NCBI GenBank assembly: GCA_001942185.1
Contig: MKJV01000065.1
Coordinates: 62,001-126,000, forward strand
Reading direction: 5' to 3'
Source of the DNA: Pseudonocardia sp. CNS-004
GTDB taxonomy: Bacteria > Actinomycetota > Actinomycetes > Mycobacteriales > Pseudonocardiaceae
Length of the DNA stretch: 64,000 nt
Shown here: positions 11,501 through 19,801 of the stretch, piece by piece
Layout of the letters: every line of letters begins with the position of its first letter
How positions within the stretch are numbered: position 1 is the first letter of the stretch
Program-made: the position numbers and the translations under genes
Notes under the pieces: generated by a model
The model's input: the letters and a program-made list of their open reading frames with translations, nothing else
What the model was told of the DNA's origin: nothing
The model's database searches: none

Positions 11501-11672
11501 TCGTCGACGCAAACAGCTCGTCGCCCCGGCCGGGTGGGTGCCCAATCCCGCCGAACGGCATGCAGACGTGCTGGGAGAGCTGGTCATCGAGCACGGTGTC
11601 GGCGTGTGCTCCGCCGACACGGACTTCGCCCGCTTCACCGGCCTGAAATGGATCAACCCGCTCACCGGCTGA
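11497..11672 (+). pseudogene. VapC PIN-domain toxin remnant
   Basis: Starts at GTG 11497, overlapping the antitoxin end as in intact vapBC operons, with VIVDAN, the first PIN strand carrying the catalytic Asp. Twelve codons later the reading makes no sense, and the C-terminal VapC motif reappears in frame 3 (VGVCSADTDFARFTGLKWINPL). Only ~58 codons separate the two ends, against ~130 in a normal VapC. The middle of the PIN domain, with its other acidic residues, is missing. Too much is lost for a single sequencing indel. Confidence 0.65.
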
Positions 11673-11697
11673 CCCCGTCGGGGGGCAGGATGGGCGC

Positions 11698-12135
11698 ATG
11701 GTCGACGGTCTCCTGCCCTACGCCCCTGCGGTGACGGGCGTCGTCCTGCTCGCCGTGCTGCTCATCGGCTACGCGGCGGGCCGGGCGACGGGCAGGTGGA
11801 CGGCCCTCGTGGCCGGCATCGTGGTGATCGTCGCCGTCGGGGTGGTGCTGACGGCGGTGGGTGGCCCACCCACCGAAGATCCCGCCGCCGAGCTCACCGC
11901 GCTCTACACGATCACCCTGCCGCTCCTGATCGCCTACGTCGCGGGGTGGCTCGTGGTCAAGGGCGGCTGGCTGCGCCGATTCCTCGTGATCGCCATCGGT
12001 GCGCTGCTGCTCGTGGCGTTCCCGTACGCGGCGGCGGGCCAGGCCACGGCCGACGCGTTGCTGCGTTGCGACCGCGGCGACGCGCCGCTCACAACTCCGG
12101 TGCCACGCCGGCCGCGCCGGGATAGCGTCGTCCAC
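11698..12135 (+). CDS. four-helix membrane protein, no stop before next gene
   Basis: ATG 11698 opens a protein with four clear hydrophobic segments: VTGVVLLAVLLIGYAAG, ALVAGIVVIVAVGVVLTAV, TLPLLIAYVAGWLVV and FLVIAIGALLLVAFPYA. After RCDRGDA it has no stop and continues in frame into the nitronate monooxygenase. The end given is the last base before the monooxygenase start GTG 12136. Either the stop was lost by an indel or the two are truly fused. Family not recognised. Confidence 0.5.
12123..12128 (+). promoter_or_regulatory. internal -10 box before nitronate monooxygenase
   Basis: TAGCGT is followed by 7 nt and then GTG 12136, the same arrangement as at 4749-4762. It argues that the monooxygenase is transcribed on its own and that the upstream in-frame fusion is not its natural start. 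Confidence 0.45.
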
Positions 12136-13169
12136 GTGCTGACCGCGTTGCACTCCCCGATCGTGCTGGCACCGATGGCGGGCGGTTCCACCACTCCCGA
12201 GCTCGCGACGGCGGTGTCCGAGGCGGGCGGGTTCGGTTTCCTCGCCGGCGGCTACCTCGACGCCGCCACGCTCGGTGCGGCCGTGTCCGCCGTGCGGGCG
12301 CGCACCGCCCGCCCCTTCGGCGTGAACCTGTTCCTGCCCGGTGAACGCCGCGACGCCGGCGTGGCGGCGTACCGCGAACGGCTCGTCGCCGCGGGCCTGG
12401 AGCCGGGGGAGCCGGTGTGGGACGACGACGGGTACCCGGACAAGCTCGCCCTGCTGCTGGCCGACCCGGTGCCGCTGGTCTCGTTCACCTTCGGCTGCCC
12501 CGACCCGGAGGCCGTGTCGCGGCTGCACGCGGTCGGCACGCAGGTGCTCGCCACCGTCACGACCCCGCAGGAGGCGCGGCAGGCCGTTGGCGCGGGCGTG
12601 GACGGGCTGGTGGTGCAGGGCATGGAGGCGGGCGCGCATCGCGGCGTGTTCGACAACGACCCGGCAGACCCGGCGGGCGGGCAGCAGTACGGGCTGCTCG
12701 CGCTGCTGCGGCTCGTCGCCGCGACCACCGACCTGCCGCTGGTGGCCACCGGCGGCATCGTCGACGGCGCAGGCGTCGCCGCCGTGCTGGCGGCGGGCGC
12801 GGTGGCGGCGCAGCTCGGCACCGCGTTCCTGGCCTGCCCGGAGGCCGGTACCAAGCCCGCGCACCGCGCCGCCCTCGCCGATCCCGACGCCCCGGCCACG
12901 GCGATCACGCGGGCGTTCACCGGCCGCCCGGCGCGCGGCATCCGCAACAGCTTCCTGGACGACCACACCGCCGCGGCCCCGGCCGCTACCCACAGGTGCA
13001 CCACATGACGCGACCGATCAGGGGCCACGGCGACCCGGCCTCCATGAACCTCTGGGCGGGGCAGGCCTACCCGCTCGTGCGGCCGCTGCCGGCCGCCGAG
13101 CTGGTGGCGACGCTCATGGCGGAGGCGCGCGACGCCGCGTCCCGCGCCGCTGCGGTGGCCTCCCGATGA
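12136..13169 (+). CDS. nitronate monooxygenase / FMN enoyl reductase-like, frameshifted
   Basis: Starts VLTALHSPIVLAPMAGGSTTPELA, the FMN-barrel N-terminus of the nitronate monooxygenase/2-nitropropane dioxygenase family, and continues through AVGAGVDGLVVQGMEAGAHRG and LPLVATGGIVDG (phosphate-binding loop). Near 12977 the frame shifts: frame 1 ends within a few codons, while frame 3 gives YPQVHHMTRPIRGHGDPASMNLWAG, the normal C-terminus. A single lost C in GGCCGCTACCC explains it. The true stop overlaps the MOSC start (ATGA). It likely oxidises alkyl nitronates with O2 and FMN. Confidence 0.8.
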
Positions 13170-13813
13170 CGGGGAGGGTCGAGTCCGTCAACGTCGCCGT
13201 CGTGCGCAGCGACATCGACACCCGGGCCCCGGACGGGCGCACCGGCATCGACAAGCGCCCCGTCGACGGCCCGGTGCTGCTCACCGTCGACGGCGCGCAG
13301 GGTGACACGATCTGCCACACGAAACACCACGGCGGCCCGGACCAGGCCGTGTACGCCTACGCGGTCGACGACCTCGCGTTCTGGGTCGCCGAGCTCGGCC
13401 AGGTGTTCCGGCCGGGCGGGGTGGGCGAGAACCTCACCGTGTCCGGTGTCGACTGCACCGGCGCGGTGCTCGGCGAGCGTTGGCAGGTGGGCGAGGCGGT
13501 GTTGCAGGTGCGCAGCACCCGCAACCCGTGTCGGGTGTTCGCCTCGTTCCGCGGCGTGCCCGACCTCGTCAAGCGGTTCATCGCGGCCGGGCGGCCGGGC
13601 GCGTACCTGGCGGTGGAACGGGCCGGCGCGGTGTGCGCAGGTGACCCGGTGGAGCTGCTGGACCGGCCGGACCACGGGGTGACCGTCGCCGATCTGATGG
13701 CGGCGTCCACCGTGTCGCGGGAGCGGGCACCCGAGGTGGCCGTGGCCCGGCGGTTCATGGGAGTCCGGGATCAGGCGTGGCTGGATCGGACGCTCCAGCT
13801 GTTGGGGGCGTAG
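13166..13813 (+). CDS. MOSC-domain protein
   Basis: 215 residues, ATG 13166 overlapping the preceding stop by ATGA, so translationally coupled. MOSC features: TGIDKRPVDGPV, DTICHTKHHGGPDQAVYAYA, GENLTV, LQVRSTRNPCRVFASF. The Cys in NPCRVF (~residue 125) is the conserved sulfur-carrying residue of YiiM/YuaD-like MOSC proteins. The family handles molybdenum cofactor sulfur or reduces N-hydroxylated compounds with Moco. No partner reductase adjoins it. Confidence 0.88.
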   Translation: MTGRVESVNVAVVRSDIDTRAPDGRTGIDKRPVDGPVLLTVDGAQGDTICHTKHHGGPDQAVYAYAVDDLAFWVAELGQVFRPGGVGENLTVSGVDCTGAVLGERWQVGEAVLQVRSTRNPCRVFASFRGVPDLVKRFIAAGRPGAYLAVERAGAVCAGDPVELLDRPDHGVTVADLMAASTVSRERAPEVAVARRFMGVRDQAWLDRTLQLLGA

Positions 13814-13836
13814 GTCGGGGATCGGGGGGATTCGGG

Positions 13837-14243
13837 GTCAGACGGGCTGGCTCGCCAGCGCCTCGAGGAGCTCGGCGAGCTGCGCGCGTCGGGGGTGTGG
13901 GCGGAGCCGAGGCTTCGCCCGCCCGGCGCTCCACCCGCCGCAGACCTTCGACGACGGCGCGGCCTCCGCCCGCGAGGTGGACGAGAACTCGCCTGCGGTC
14001 GACGGGGTCGGTGCGGCGGAAGGCGAGCTGCGCGGCGACCAGGCGGTCGACCACGCGGGTGGCGGTGGGGGCGGGCAGGGCGGTGTGCGTGGCGATCTCG
14101 CCCATGCTCCGCCCGCCGCCGCGGGCGAGCATCAACAGCACCCTCCAGCCGTCACGACTCACGCCCTCGGCCGATGTGACCGGGGAGAGCGCGGCGGCGA
14201 CGGCACGGTCCAATCGGTCGAGCAGCTCGACCAGACCTGTCAC
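13837..14243 (-). CDS. MarR-family regulator, frameshifted near C-terminus
   Basis: GTG start at 14243. Winged helix: SRDGWRVLLMLARGGGRSMGEIATHTALPAPTATRVVDRL, then the wing FRRTDPVDRRRVLVHLA. At ~13890 the frame breaks. One reading continues Pro/Arg-rich to 13755 and would overlap the MOSC gene; the shifted reading gives QLAELLEALASQPV and a stop at 13837, a normal ~135-residue MarR. The shifted end is preferred. It lies downstream of a zinc-type oxidoreductase on the same strand, a plausible target. Confidence 0.75.
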
Positions 14244-14390
14244 TCGCGGCGCCGGGGCGTGGGGCCCCCCGGCGCCATTCGACTTGGTGGCTCAGACACG
14301 GTCACACACTGTACGTCCTGAGAGGGCCGATCGGGGTTCTCAGGAACCCGTACCGCTAGACGAACGGCCGATCTCGCGCGACGGACGGTT

Positions 14391-15354
14391 TTATTTGGTA
14401 AATACGATCTTGCCGGAAGTGTTTCCTCGGAGCATCGCGGCGAACCCTTCGGCGGCCCGATCCATCGGCAGCTCCAGCCCGATCTCGGGGGAGATGCCGG
14501 CGTTCTCGACGAATCGCAGCAGGTCACCGAGCTCTTCGCGGGTGCCCATGGTGGAGCCGAGGACGCGCAGCTGGAGGAAGAACAGCCGCTGGAGGTCCGC
14601 ACCCGGGTTGGGTCCACTGGTCGAGCCGGAGACGACGATCACCCCACCGGGCTTCAGCGCCCGCATCGAGTGCGACCACGTGGCGTCACCGACCGTCTCG
14701 AAGACGGCGTCGACCCGTTCCGGCAGCCGCTCCCCGGAGGGGAAAGTGGCGTGGGCGCCGAGCCGCTCGGCGATCGCGCGCTTCTCGTCGGTGCGTCCGG
14801 TCACCCAGACCCGCATCCCGGCCGCGCGGCCCAGCTGCACCAGCGCCGTCGACACGCCACCCGACGCGCCTGCACGAGCATCGTCTGCCCGGCTTCAGGC
14901 CGGACTTGGTGAACAGCATCCGATAGGCGGTGAGCCACGCGGTGCCCATCACCGACGCCTGCACGGCCGTGAGACCGGCCGGCTTCGGCACCACGTTGCG
15001 GGCGGGCACGACCACGGTGTCGGCGAACGTCCCCTGGTGCTTCTCGGTGAGCAGCGTGCGCTTCGGGTCCAGGGTCTCGTCGCCCGCCCACGCGGGGTCG
15101 CCGATCACCGAGTGCAGGACGACCTCGGTGCCGTCGGGGAGCGTGCCGGCCCCGTCGCAGCCGAGGATCATCGGGAACTGGTCGGGCTTGATCCCGACGC
15201 CCCGCAGCGTCCACAGGTCGTGCATGTTGAGGCTCGCGGCGGTGACGGTCACCTCCACCCAGCCGTCGGGCACCTCGGGGGCGGGTCGCTCGCCCACGGT
15301 CAGCGAGTCGAGCGGAGCATCTGCGTTGGGCTCTGCGGCGTAGACGGCGAACAT
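14391..15354 (-). CDS. zinc-type alcohol dehydrogenase / quinone oxidoreductase, two frameshifts
   Basis: ATG 15354 opens MFAVYAAEPNADAPLDSL with a GroES-like N-domain (GWVEVTVTAASLNMHDLW, LGCDGAGTLPDGTEV). Two single-base losses ~20 bp apart (14870-14900) split the Rossmann entry: LKPG / QTMLVQ / GGVSTALVQLGRAAG must be joined across three frames. The C-terminal half is intact (DAVFETVGDATWSHSMRALK, GNTSGKIVFTK). It is probably an NAD(P)H-dependent medium-chain reductase. A MarR gene follows 147 bp downstream. Confidence 0.78.
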
Positions 15355-15440
15355 GGCGCGAAATCTAGTGCCAGCAGCGGTGTCCTACTGTGTGACGCAC
15401 GACGGGGACGGAAGCGGCGGAGCCGGCGGGGTGGGCAGAC

Positions 15441-15623
15441 ATGGTACGGGCATTGGCGGACTGGTGGGACGCGGTCGAGCTGTGGCTCACGCAGCTCCCC
15501 TTCGAGTTCCAGGTGGTGCTCGCCACGGTCGTGCTGGTGCCCCTGTGCTGGGGCGTCGCGGTGGCGGCCGACCGCGGTGCGGACGCACTGACGGCCCGTA
15601 TCGCCGCCCGCCGACAGGACTGA
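15441..15623 (+). CDS. single-pass membrane microprotein
   Basis: 60 residues from ATG 15441 with a GGCGGGGTGGG purine-rich stretch upstream. Residues ~22-45 (FQVVLATVVLVPLCWGVAVAA) form one membrane helix between an acidic/aromatic N-terminus and a basic tail (TARIAARRQD). No family recognised. It lies between a divergent oxidoreductase and the flippase promoter region. Confidence 0.5.
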   Translation: MVRALADWWDAVELWLTQLPFEFQVVLATVVLVPLCWGVAVAADRGADALTARIAARRQD

Positions 15624-15663
15624 CCACACCCGTTCGTGACGGTCAACGTGATCGTCATCGCAC

Positions 15664-15710
15664 CTCTCAGTAACATCTCAGCCCCTAGCTTGCTCTCAGC
15701 GTCGCTTCAG
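15664..15710 (+). promoter_or_regulatory. tandem YTCAG half-sites upstream of flippase
   Basis: CTCAG at 15666 and 15677 (11 bp apart), then CTCAG at 15695 and TTCAG at 15706 (again 11 bp apart). Direct repeats one helical turn apart are the usual binding pattern for OmpR/PhoP-type response regulators. They lie 71-115 bp before the flippase ATG. The same YTCAG-n6-YTCAG arrangement is at the two-component promoter at 26489-26536. Confidence 0.5.
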
Positions 15711-15780
15711 CACTCACCCCACAGGGTGGGGGCCGCGTGCGAGGTGAACGCCTCGTAGTCGAGAGCGACCGGAAGGGCCT

Positions 15781-17085
15781 ATGACGACGTTGCAGGACGA
15801 CACCGTTCCGATCCGGACCACGACCTCGGGGCTGCGGTCGGGCGTCCTGCGCGGTTGGCGGAGTCCCCAGCATCGCGACGGGCTCGCGCTCATCCTCAGC
15901 TCCGGCCTCACGTCCGGACTCGGGCTGGTCTTCTGGATCGTCGCCGCTCGCCTCTACGGCCCGGCGACGGTGGGGCGTCAACAACACCGTCCTGTCCGCG
16001 ATGACGCTCCTGGGCACCGCCGCGCAGCTCAATCTCGGCAACGCGCTGCTGCGCTTCGTGCCGGTGGCGGGCCGGAACGTCCGCGCGCTGGTGGTGGGCT
16101 GCTACGCCACCGCCGTGGCGGCGGCCACGCTGGCGGGCGCGGTGTTCGCGCTGGGCGCGTCGTGGTGGGCGCCCGAGCTGCACGCCGCGTTCGGCGGGTC
16201 CGAGCTGGTGGCGTTCTTCACCCTCTCCACGCCGGTCTGGGCGATGTTCGTGATGCAGGACTACATCCTGCCCGCGATCAAGCAGGCGAAGCTCGTGCCG
16301 CTGGAGAACCTCGTGTTCTCCGTGCTGAAGATCGTTTTTCTGGCGGGCGCGGCCGCGCTGGGGATGTGGAGCGGGCTCGCCGTGGCGTGGGTCGCGGCCA
16401 CCGCGGTGATCGTCCTGCTGGTCTCGGTCTACCTGGCACGGGTGCTCCCGCGCGCGCGGGGCGTGCGGGACTACCACCGGCCCGCCGTCACCGTGCGGGA
16501 CGTCGCGTGCTTCGTCCGCGCGACTACGTCGGCACGGTGTTCCTGCTGGCCGCGGTGTTCGGCCTGCCGCTCGTCGTGCTCGCCCGCCTCGGCCCCGGCG
16601 CCGCCGCGGTGTACGGCATCGCGTGGCAGATCGCCTACGCCCTCTACCTGGTGGTCAACGGCATGGGGCAGTCGCTCGTCGCCCACGTCGCCGCCGACCC
16701 GCACCGGCTGGAGGCGGCCCGGCGCAGCATGGTCCACAAGGCCTTGGCGCTCCTCGTGCCCGCGGTCGTCGTGATCGCCGTCGGGGCGTACCCGTTGCTG
16801 TCGCTGTTCGGCCCCGCCTACGCCGAGAACGGCGGCGTGCTGCTGGTGCTGCTCGTGCTGTCGGCCATCCCGAACGTGGTCACCTGGTCGACGGTCTGGG
16901 CCGCCCGGGTGCGCCGCGACGGCCGCGTCCTGTTCGGGCTGCCCGCGGTGATCACGACCGCGGTGATCGCCGGAAGCTGGTACCTCATGCCGGTGATGGG
17001 CCTCGTCGGCACGGGCGTGGCGTGGCTGGGAGCCCAGGGTCTCGCCGCCGCCGGCATCCTCCTGGCGCGCGCAGTGCGGCGATAG
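15781..17085 (+). CDS. polysaccharide flippase / MOP-type exporter, two compensating frameshifts
   Basis: ATG 15781. Residues ~1-62 (frame 1) contain the first membrane helix (LALILSSGLTSGLGLVFWIVAA). From ~15975 to ~16515 the hydrophobic coding lies in frame 2 (NNTVLSAMTLLGTAAQLNLG, then many TM segments), and from 16515 frame 1 resumes (DYVGTVFLLAAVFGLPLVVL ... GAQGLAAAGILLARAVRR). Frame 1 stays open throughout, so a naive call gives a 434-residue chimera with a false Arg-rich middle. An extra C at GTGGGGCGTCAAC and a lost base near 16515 cancel out. The true product has about 12 helices and would flip a lipid-linked glycan. Confidence 0.75.
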   Translation: MTTLQDDTVPIRTTTSGLRSGVLRGWRSPQHRDGLALILSSGLTSGLGLVFWIVAARLYGPATVGRQQHRPVRDDAPGHRRAAQSRQRAAALRAGGGPERPRAGGGLLRHRRGGGHAGGRGVRAGRVVVGARAARRVRRVRAGGVLHPLHAGLGDVRDAGLHPARDQAGEARAAGEPRVLRAEDRFSGGRGRAGDVERARRGVGRGHRGDRPAGLGLPGTGAPARAGRAGLPPARRHRAGRRVLRPRDYVGTVFLLAAVFGLPLVVLARLGPGAAAVYGIAWQIAYALYLVVNGMGQSLVAHVAADPHRLEAARRSMVHKALALLVPAVVVIAVGAYPLLSLFGPAYAENGGVLLVLLVLSAIPNVVTWSTVWAARVRRDGRVLFGLPAVITTAVIAGSWYLMPVMGLVGTGVAWLGAQGLAAAGILLARAVRR

Positions 17086-17091
17086 CCGCGG

Positions 17092-17913
17092 TTACATCAC
17101 GGCCGCGAAGGCGGACAGCGTGTCCGAACAGCCCGCGTCGACCCGCACGGTGGCGAGCTCGTCGCCCCGCGTGGCGCCCCGGTTGACGATCACCACCGGG
17201 ATGCCGGCCTTGTGGGCGTGCCGCACGAATCGCAGGCCGGACATCACGGTCAACGACGAGCCCGCCACGAGCAGTGCCGCGGCGGCGTCGACCACCGCGT
17301 AGGCACGGGCCACCCGCTCGCGGGGCACGTTCTCGCCGAAGAACACGACGTCGGGCTTCAGCACGCCGCCGCAGCCGGTGCACCGGGCCGGGCGGAACCC
17401 GTCGACGGCGGCGAGCTCGGCGTCACCGTCCGGGGCGGCCTCGACGGCGCTGCCCGCGGCCTCGACGAAACCCGGGTTCAGCGCGGTGAGCCTGCGCTGC
17501 AGGTCGGCGCGCGTGGTGCGCCTGCCGCAGCTCACGCAGACGACGTCGGCGATGCGGCCGTGCAGGTCGACGACGGCGCGGCTCCCGGCAGCCGTGTGCA
17601 GCCCGTCGACGTTCTGCGTGATCAGACCGTGCACCGCGCCGGAGCGCTCCAGCGCCGCCAGCGCGAGGTGCCCGGCGTTCGGTGCGGCGTGCGCCATGCG
17701 GGCCCAGCCGACGTGGCTGCGCGCCCAGTACCGCCGCTGCGCCGCCTCACCGGAGAGGAACTCCTGGTAGGTCATCGGGGTGCGGCGCGGCGACCCGGGG
17801 CCACGGTAGTCGGGGATGCCGGAGTCGGTGGACAGCCCGGCGCCGGTGAGCGCCACGATCCGGCGGCAGGCGAGCAGCTCGAGGGCATGATCGAGCGCGG
17901 GTGCGTCCAGCAC
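17092..17913 (-). CDS. SIR2-family NAD-dependent protein deacylase
   Basis: 273 residues from GTG 17913. NAD-binding GAGLSTDSGIPDYRG at ~24-38, TQNVDGLH at ~98, catalytic His in DLHGRI, and a zinc ribbon of two Cys pairs (CVSC, CTGC) separated by a long 45-50-residue insert. GSSLTVMSG and IVNRG complete the Rossmann core. It removes acyl groups from lysine with NAD, giving O-acetyl-ADP-ribose. It converges on the flippase with 6 bp between stops. A second deacetylase (acuC) lies 20 kb away. Confidence 0.92.
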   Translation of the reverse strand: MLDAPALDHALELLACRRIVALTGAGLSTDSGIPDYRGPGSPRRTPMTYQEFLSGEAAQRRYWARSHVGWARMAHAAPNAGHLALAALERSGAVHGLITQNVDGLHTAAGSRAVVDLHGRIADVVCVSCGRRTTRADLQRRLTALNPGFVEAAGSAVEAAPDGDAELAAVDGFRPARCTGCGGVLKPDVVFFGENVPRERVARAYAVVDAAAALLVAGSSLTVMSGLRFVRHAHKAGIPVVIVNRGATRGDELATVRVDAGCSDTLSAFAAVM

Positions 17914-17990
17914 GCCACCAGGCTAACCGGAAGGGGTGCGTGTCGCGTTCGTGCAATACCGCGCCCCCGCCGGCGGGCAGGCTCGCGACC

Positions 17991-18593
17991 ATGCAGACCG
18001 ACTTCCTGCAGCCCGAGTTCCTGCGACAGAGCATCGACCTGGCGGTCGCGACCATCCGGGACACCGATCCCGCCCGCTACGACGACCCGTCGCCGTGCGC
18101 GGAGTACACCGTGCGGGACGTCGTGAACCACCTGGCGTTCGGGTTCCTGCTGGCGCACCGGTCCGGGGCGCGCGAGGCGTGGGACCCGTCGTGGACCGGC
18201 GAGGACCGCACCCCGTACCTGGTGGGCCTGCCCGAGGACAAGTGGGCCCAGGCGTGCGCCGACGAGGCCGAGGCCGCGGCCCGGGCATGGGCCGACCCGT
18301 CGGCGTGGGAGGGCGACGCGAGCATGGGCGGCACGACGATGCCCGCGGACGCGATCGGCTCGATGATGACGGCCGAGTTCGCCGTGCACGCCTGGGACCT
18401 CGCCGCCGCCACCAGCCGCACCGTCGACGTCCCCGACCGGCTCGCCGCCGCCGTGCTCGACGGCGTTCTCGCGATCGCCCCCATGGGGCGCGAGGGCGGT
18501 TGGTTCGCCGCGGAGGTGGCGCTGCCCGCCGACGCCCCGGCGTTCGAACGCGCCCTCGGCGCGGCCGGACGGGACCCGCGGTGGACGCCGTGA
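17991..18593 (+). CDS. TIGR03086-family metal-binding DinB-like protein
   Basis: 200 residues from ATG 17991; CAGGCT sits 7 nt upstream, consistent with leaderless initiation. DinB four-helix bundle of the mycothiol-dependent maleylpyruvate isomerase-like kind: SPCAEYTVRDVVNHLAFGF supplies the first metal His, TAEFAVHAWDLAAAT the second. These enzymes use mycothiol as cofactor in actinobacteria. Its stop overlaps the next gene's start (GTGA), so the pair is coupled. Confidence 0.82.
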   Translation: MQTDFLQPEFLRQSIDLAVATIRDTDPARYDDPSPCAEYTVRDVVNHLAFGFLLAHRSGAREAWDPSWTGEDRTPYLVGLPEDKWAQACADEAEAAARAWADPSAWEGDASMGGTTMPADAIGSMMTAEFAVHAWDLAAATSRTVDVPDRLAAAVLDGVLAIAPMGREGGWFAAEVALPADAPAFERALGAAGRDPRWTP

Positions 18594-19032
18594 CGGGGCA
18601 GGGCATCCCGATGGACGTCCGCGAGGTGAACAAGCGTGTGATCGAGCAGTTCCGGGCGGGCGGTGCGGTCGACGGGATGCACCGCGAACGGCTCCTGCTG
18701 CTCACCACCACGGGGCGGCGCAGCGGCCGGGCCCGCACCACGCCGATGATGTTCCACCGCGACGGCGACCGGGTGCTGGTGATCGCGTCGAACATCGGCG
18801 CCGCCGGGCACCCGGACTGGTACCTCAACCTGGTGGCCCACCCGGAAGCACCGTGGAGGTGGGCGACGAGTCCGGCGCGCCCCGGCCCGCCGCGGCGCAC
18901 CCGCTCGAGGGCGCCGAACGCGAGCGGGTGTGGGAGGTGCTGAAGGCCACCTACCCGTTCTTCGCCGAGCACGAGCGGAAGACCACCCGGACCATCCCGG
19001 TGGTCGCGCTGGCGCCGGCCGCTGCCGGCTGA
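18590..19032 (+). CDS. DDN-like deazaflavin-dependent nitroreductase, frameshifted
   Basis: GTG 18590 overlaps the previous stop. The fold is read as MDVREVNKRVIEQFRAGG, LLLLTTTGRRSGRARTTPM and ASNIGAAGHPDWYLNLVAHPE, the F420-binding split barrel of the DDN family. At ~18853 a lost T (HPE / VTVEVGDES) moves the rest into another frame, which gives the expected end GAERERVWEVLKATYPFFAE up to stop 19032. It likely reduces quinones or nitro compounds with reduced F420. Confidence 0.8.
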
Positions 19033-19036
19033 GGGG

Positions 19037-19801
19037 CTACTGCACCCAGGACGGCTTGCGCTTCTCCGCGAACGCCCGCATGCCCTCCTGCCCCTCCTCA
19101 CCGGCGAAGAACCGCGCGGACAGCGCCTGCATCTCGGCGAACTGCGCGGTGAGCGCCGGTGGGCGTTCGGCGCGCAGCATCTCCTTCGTGGCGGCCAGCG
19201 CGCCCGGGGCGCCGAGTCGGAGCATCTCGGCGTAGCGGGCGACCTCGGCGTCGAGCCCCGCAGCCGGGACGGCGCTGTTCACCAGCCCGACCCGCACGGC
19301 TCGTGGCCCGTCGAACGTCTCGCCGGTGAGGAACAGCTCGTGGGCGGCGCGCGGCAGCAGCCGGGGCAGCACGGTGACCGAGATGACCGCGGGCACCACG
19401 CCGATCCGCACCTCGCTGAACGCGAACGTGGCCTCCTCGGCCACCACCGCGATGTCGCAGGCCGCCACCAGGCCGACCCCGCCCGCGCGCGCCGGCCCCG
19501 CGACCCGGGCCACCACCGGCTTCGGCGATGTCCAGATCCGTTCCAGGATCGCCGGGAACTCGTTGACGCCCTGGTCCGGGGCCCCGGCGGCGCGGGACTC
19601 CTTGAGGTCCATCCCCGAGCAGAACACCCGTCCGGTGTGGCTCAGCACGATCACGCGCACGTCGGCGCCGTCGATCGCGGTCTGCAGGTGGGCGAGCAGC
19701 TCCCGGCGCAGCTGCGCGGACAGCGCGTTGCGGTTGGCGGGTGAGTCGAGGGTGATCGTGGCGGCGCCCGCCGCGACGTCGAGGTGCACCAGCTCCGTCA
19801 T
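19037..19801 (-). CDS. enoyl-CoA hydratase/isomerase family protein
   Basis: 254 residues from ATG 19801. Crotonase fold: ATITLDSPANRNALS, the first oxyanion segment VFCSGMDLKES, the second GGVGLVAACDIAVVAEEATFAFSEVRIGVVP, and an RAVRVGLVNSAVP turn. The position normally holding the hydratase Glu pair reads A/F-SEVR, so hydratase versus isomerase activity is unclear. Its ATG overlaps the stop of the upstream ABC exporter (ATGA), so they are co-transcribed. Confidence 0.88.
   Translation of the reverse strand: MTELVHLDVAAGAATITLDSPANRNALSAQLRRELLAHLQTAIDGADVRVIVLSHTGRVFCSGMDLKESRAAGAPDQGVNEFPAILERIWTSPKPVVARVAGPARAGGVGLVAACDIAVVAEEATFAFSEVRIGVVPAVISVTVLPRLLPRAAHELFLTGETFDGPRAVRVGLVNSAVPAAGLDAEVARYAEMLRLGAPGALAATKEMLRAERPPALTAQFAEMQALSARFFAGEEGQEGMRAFAEKRKPSWVQ

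Noticed and set aside
17921..17940. Possible iron box (GGCTAACCGG) near the SIR2 start
   Set aside because: Only half of the 19-bp IdeR palindrome is recognisable and no iron-uptake gene follows.
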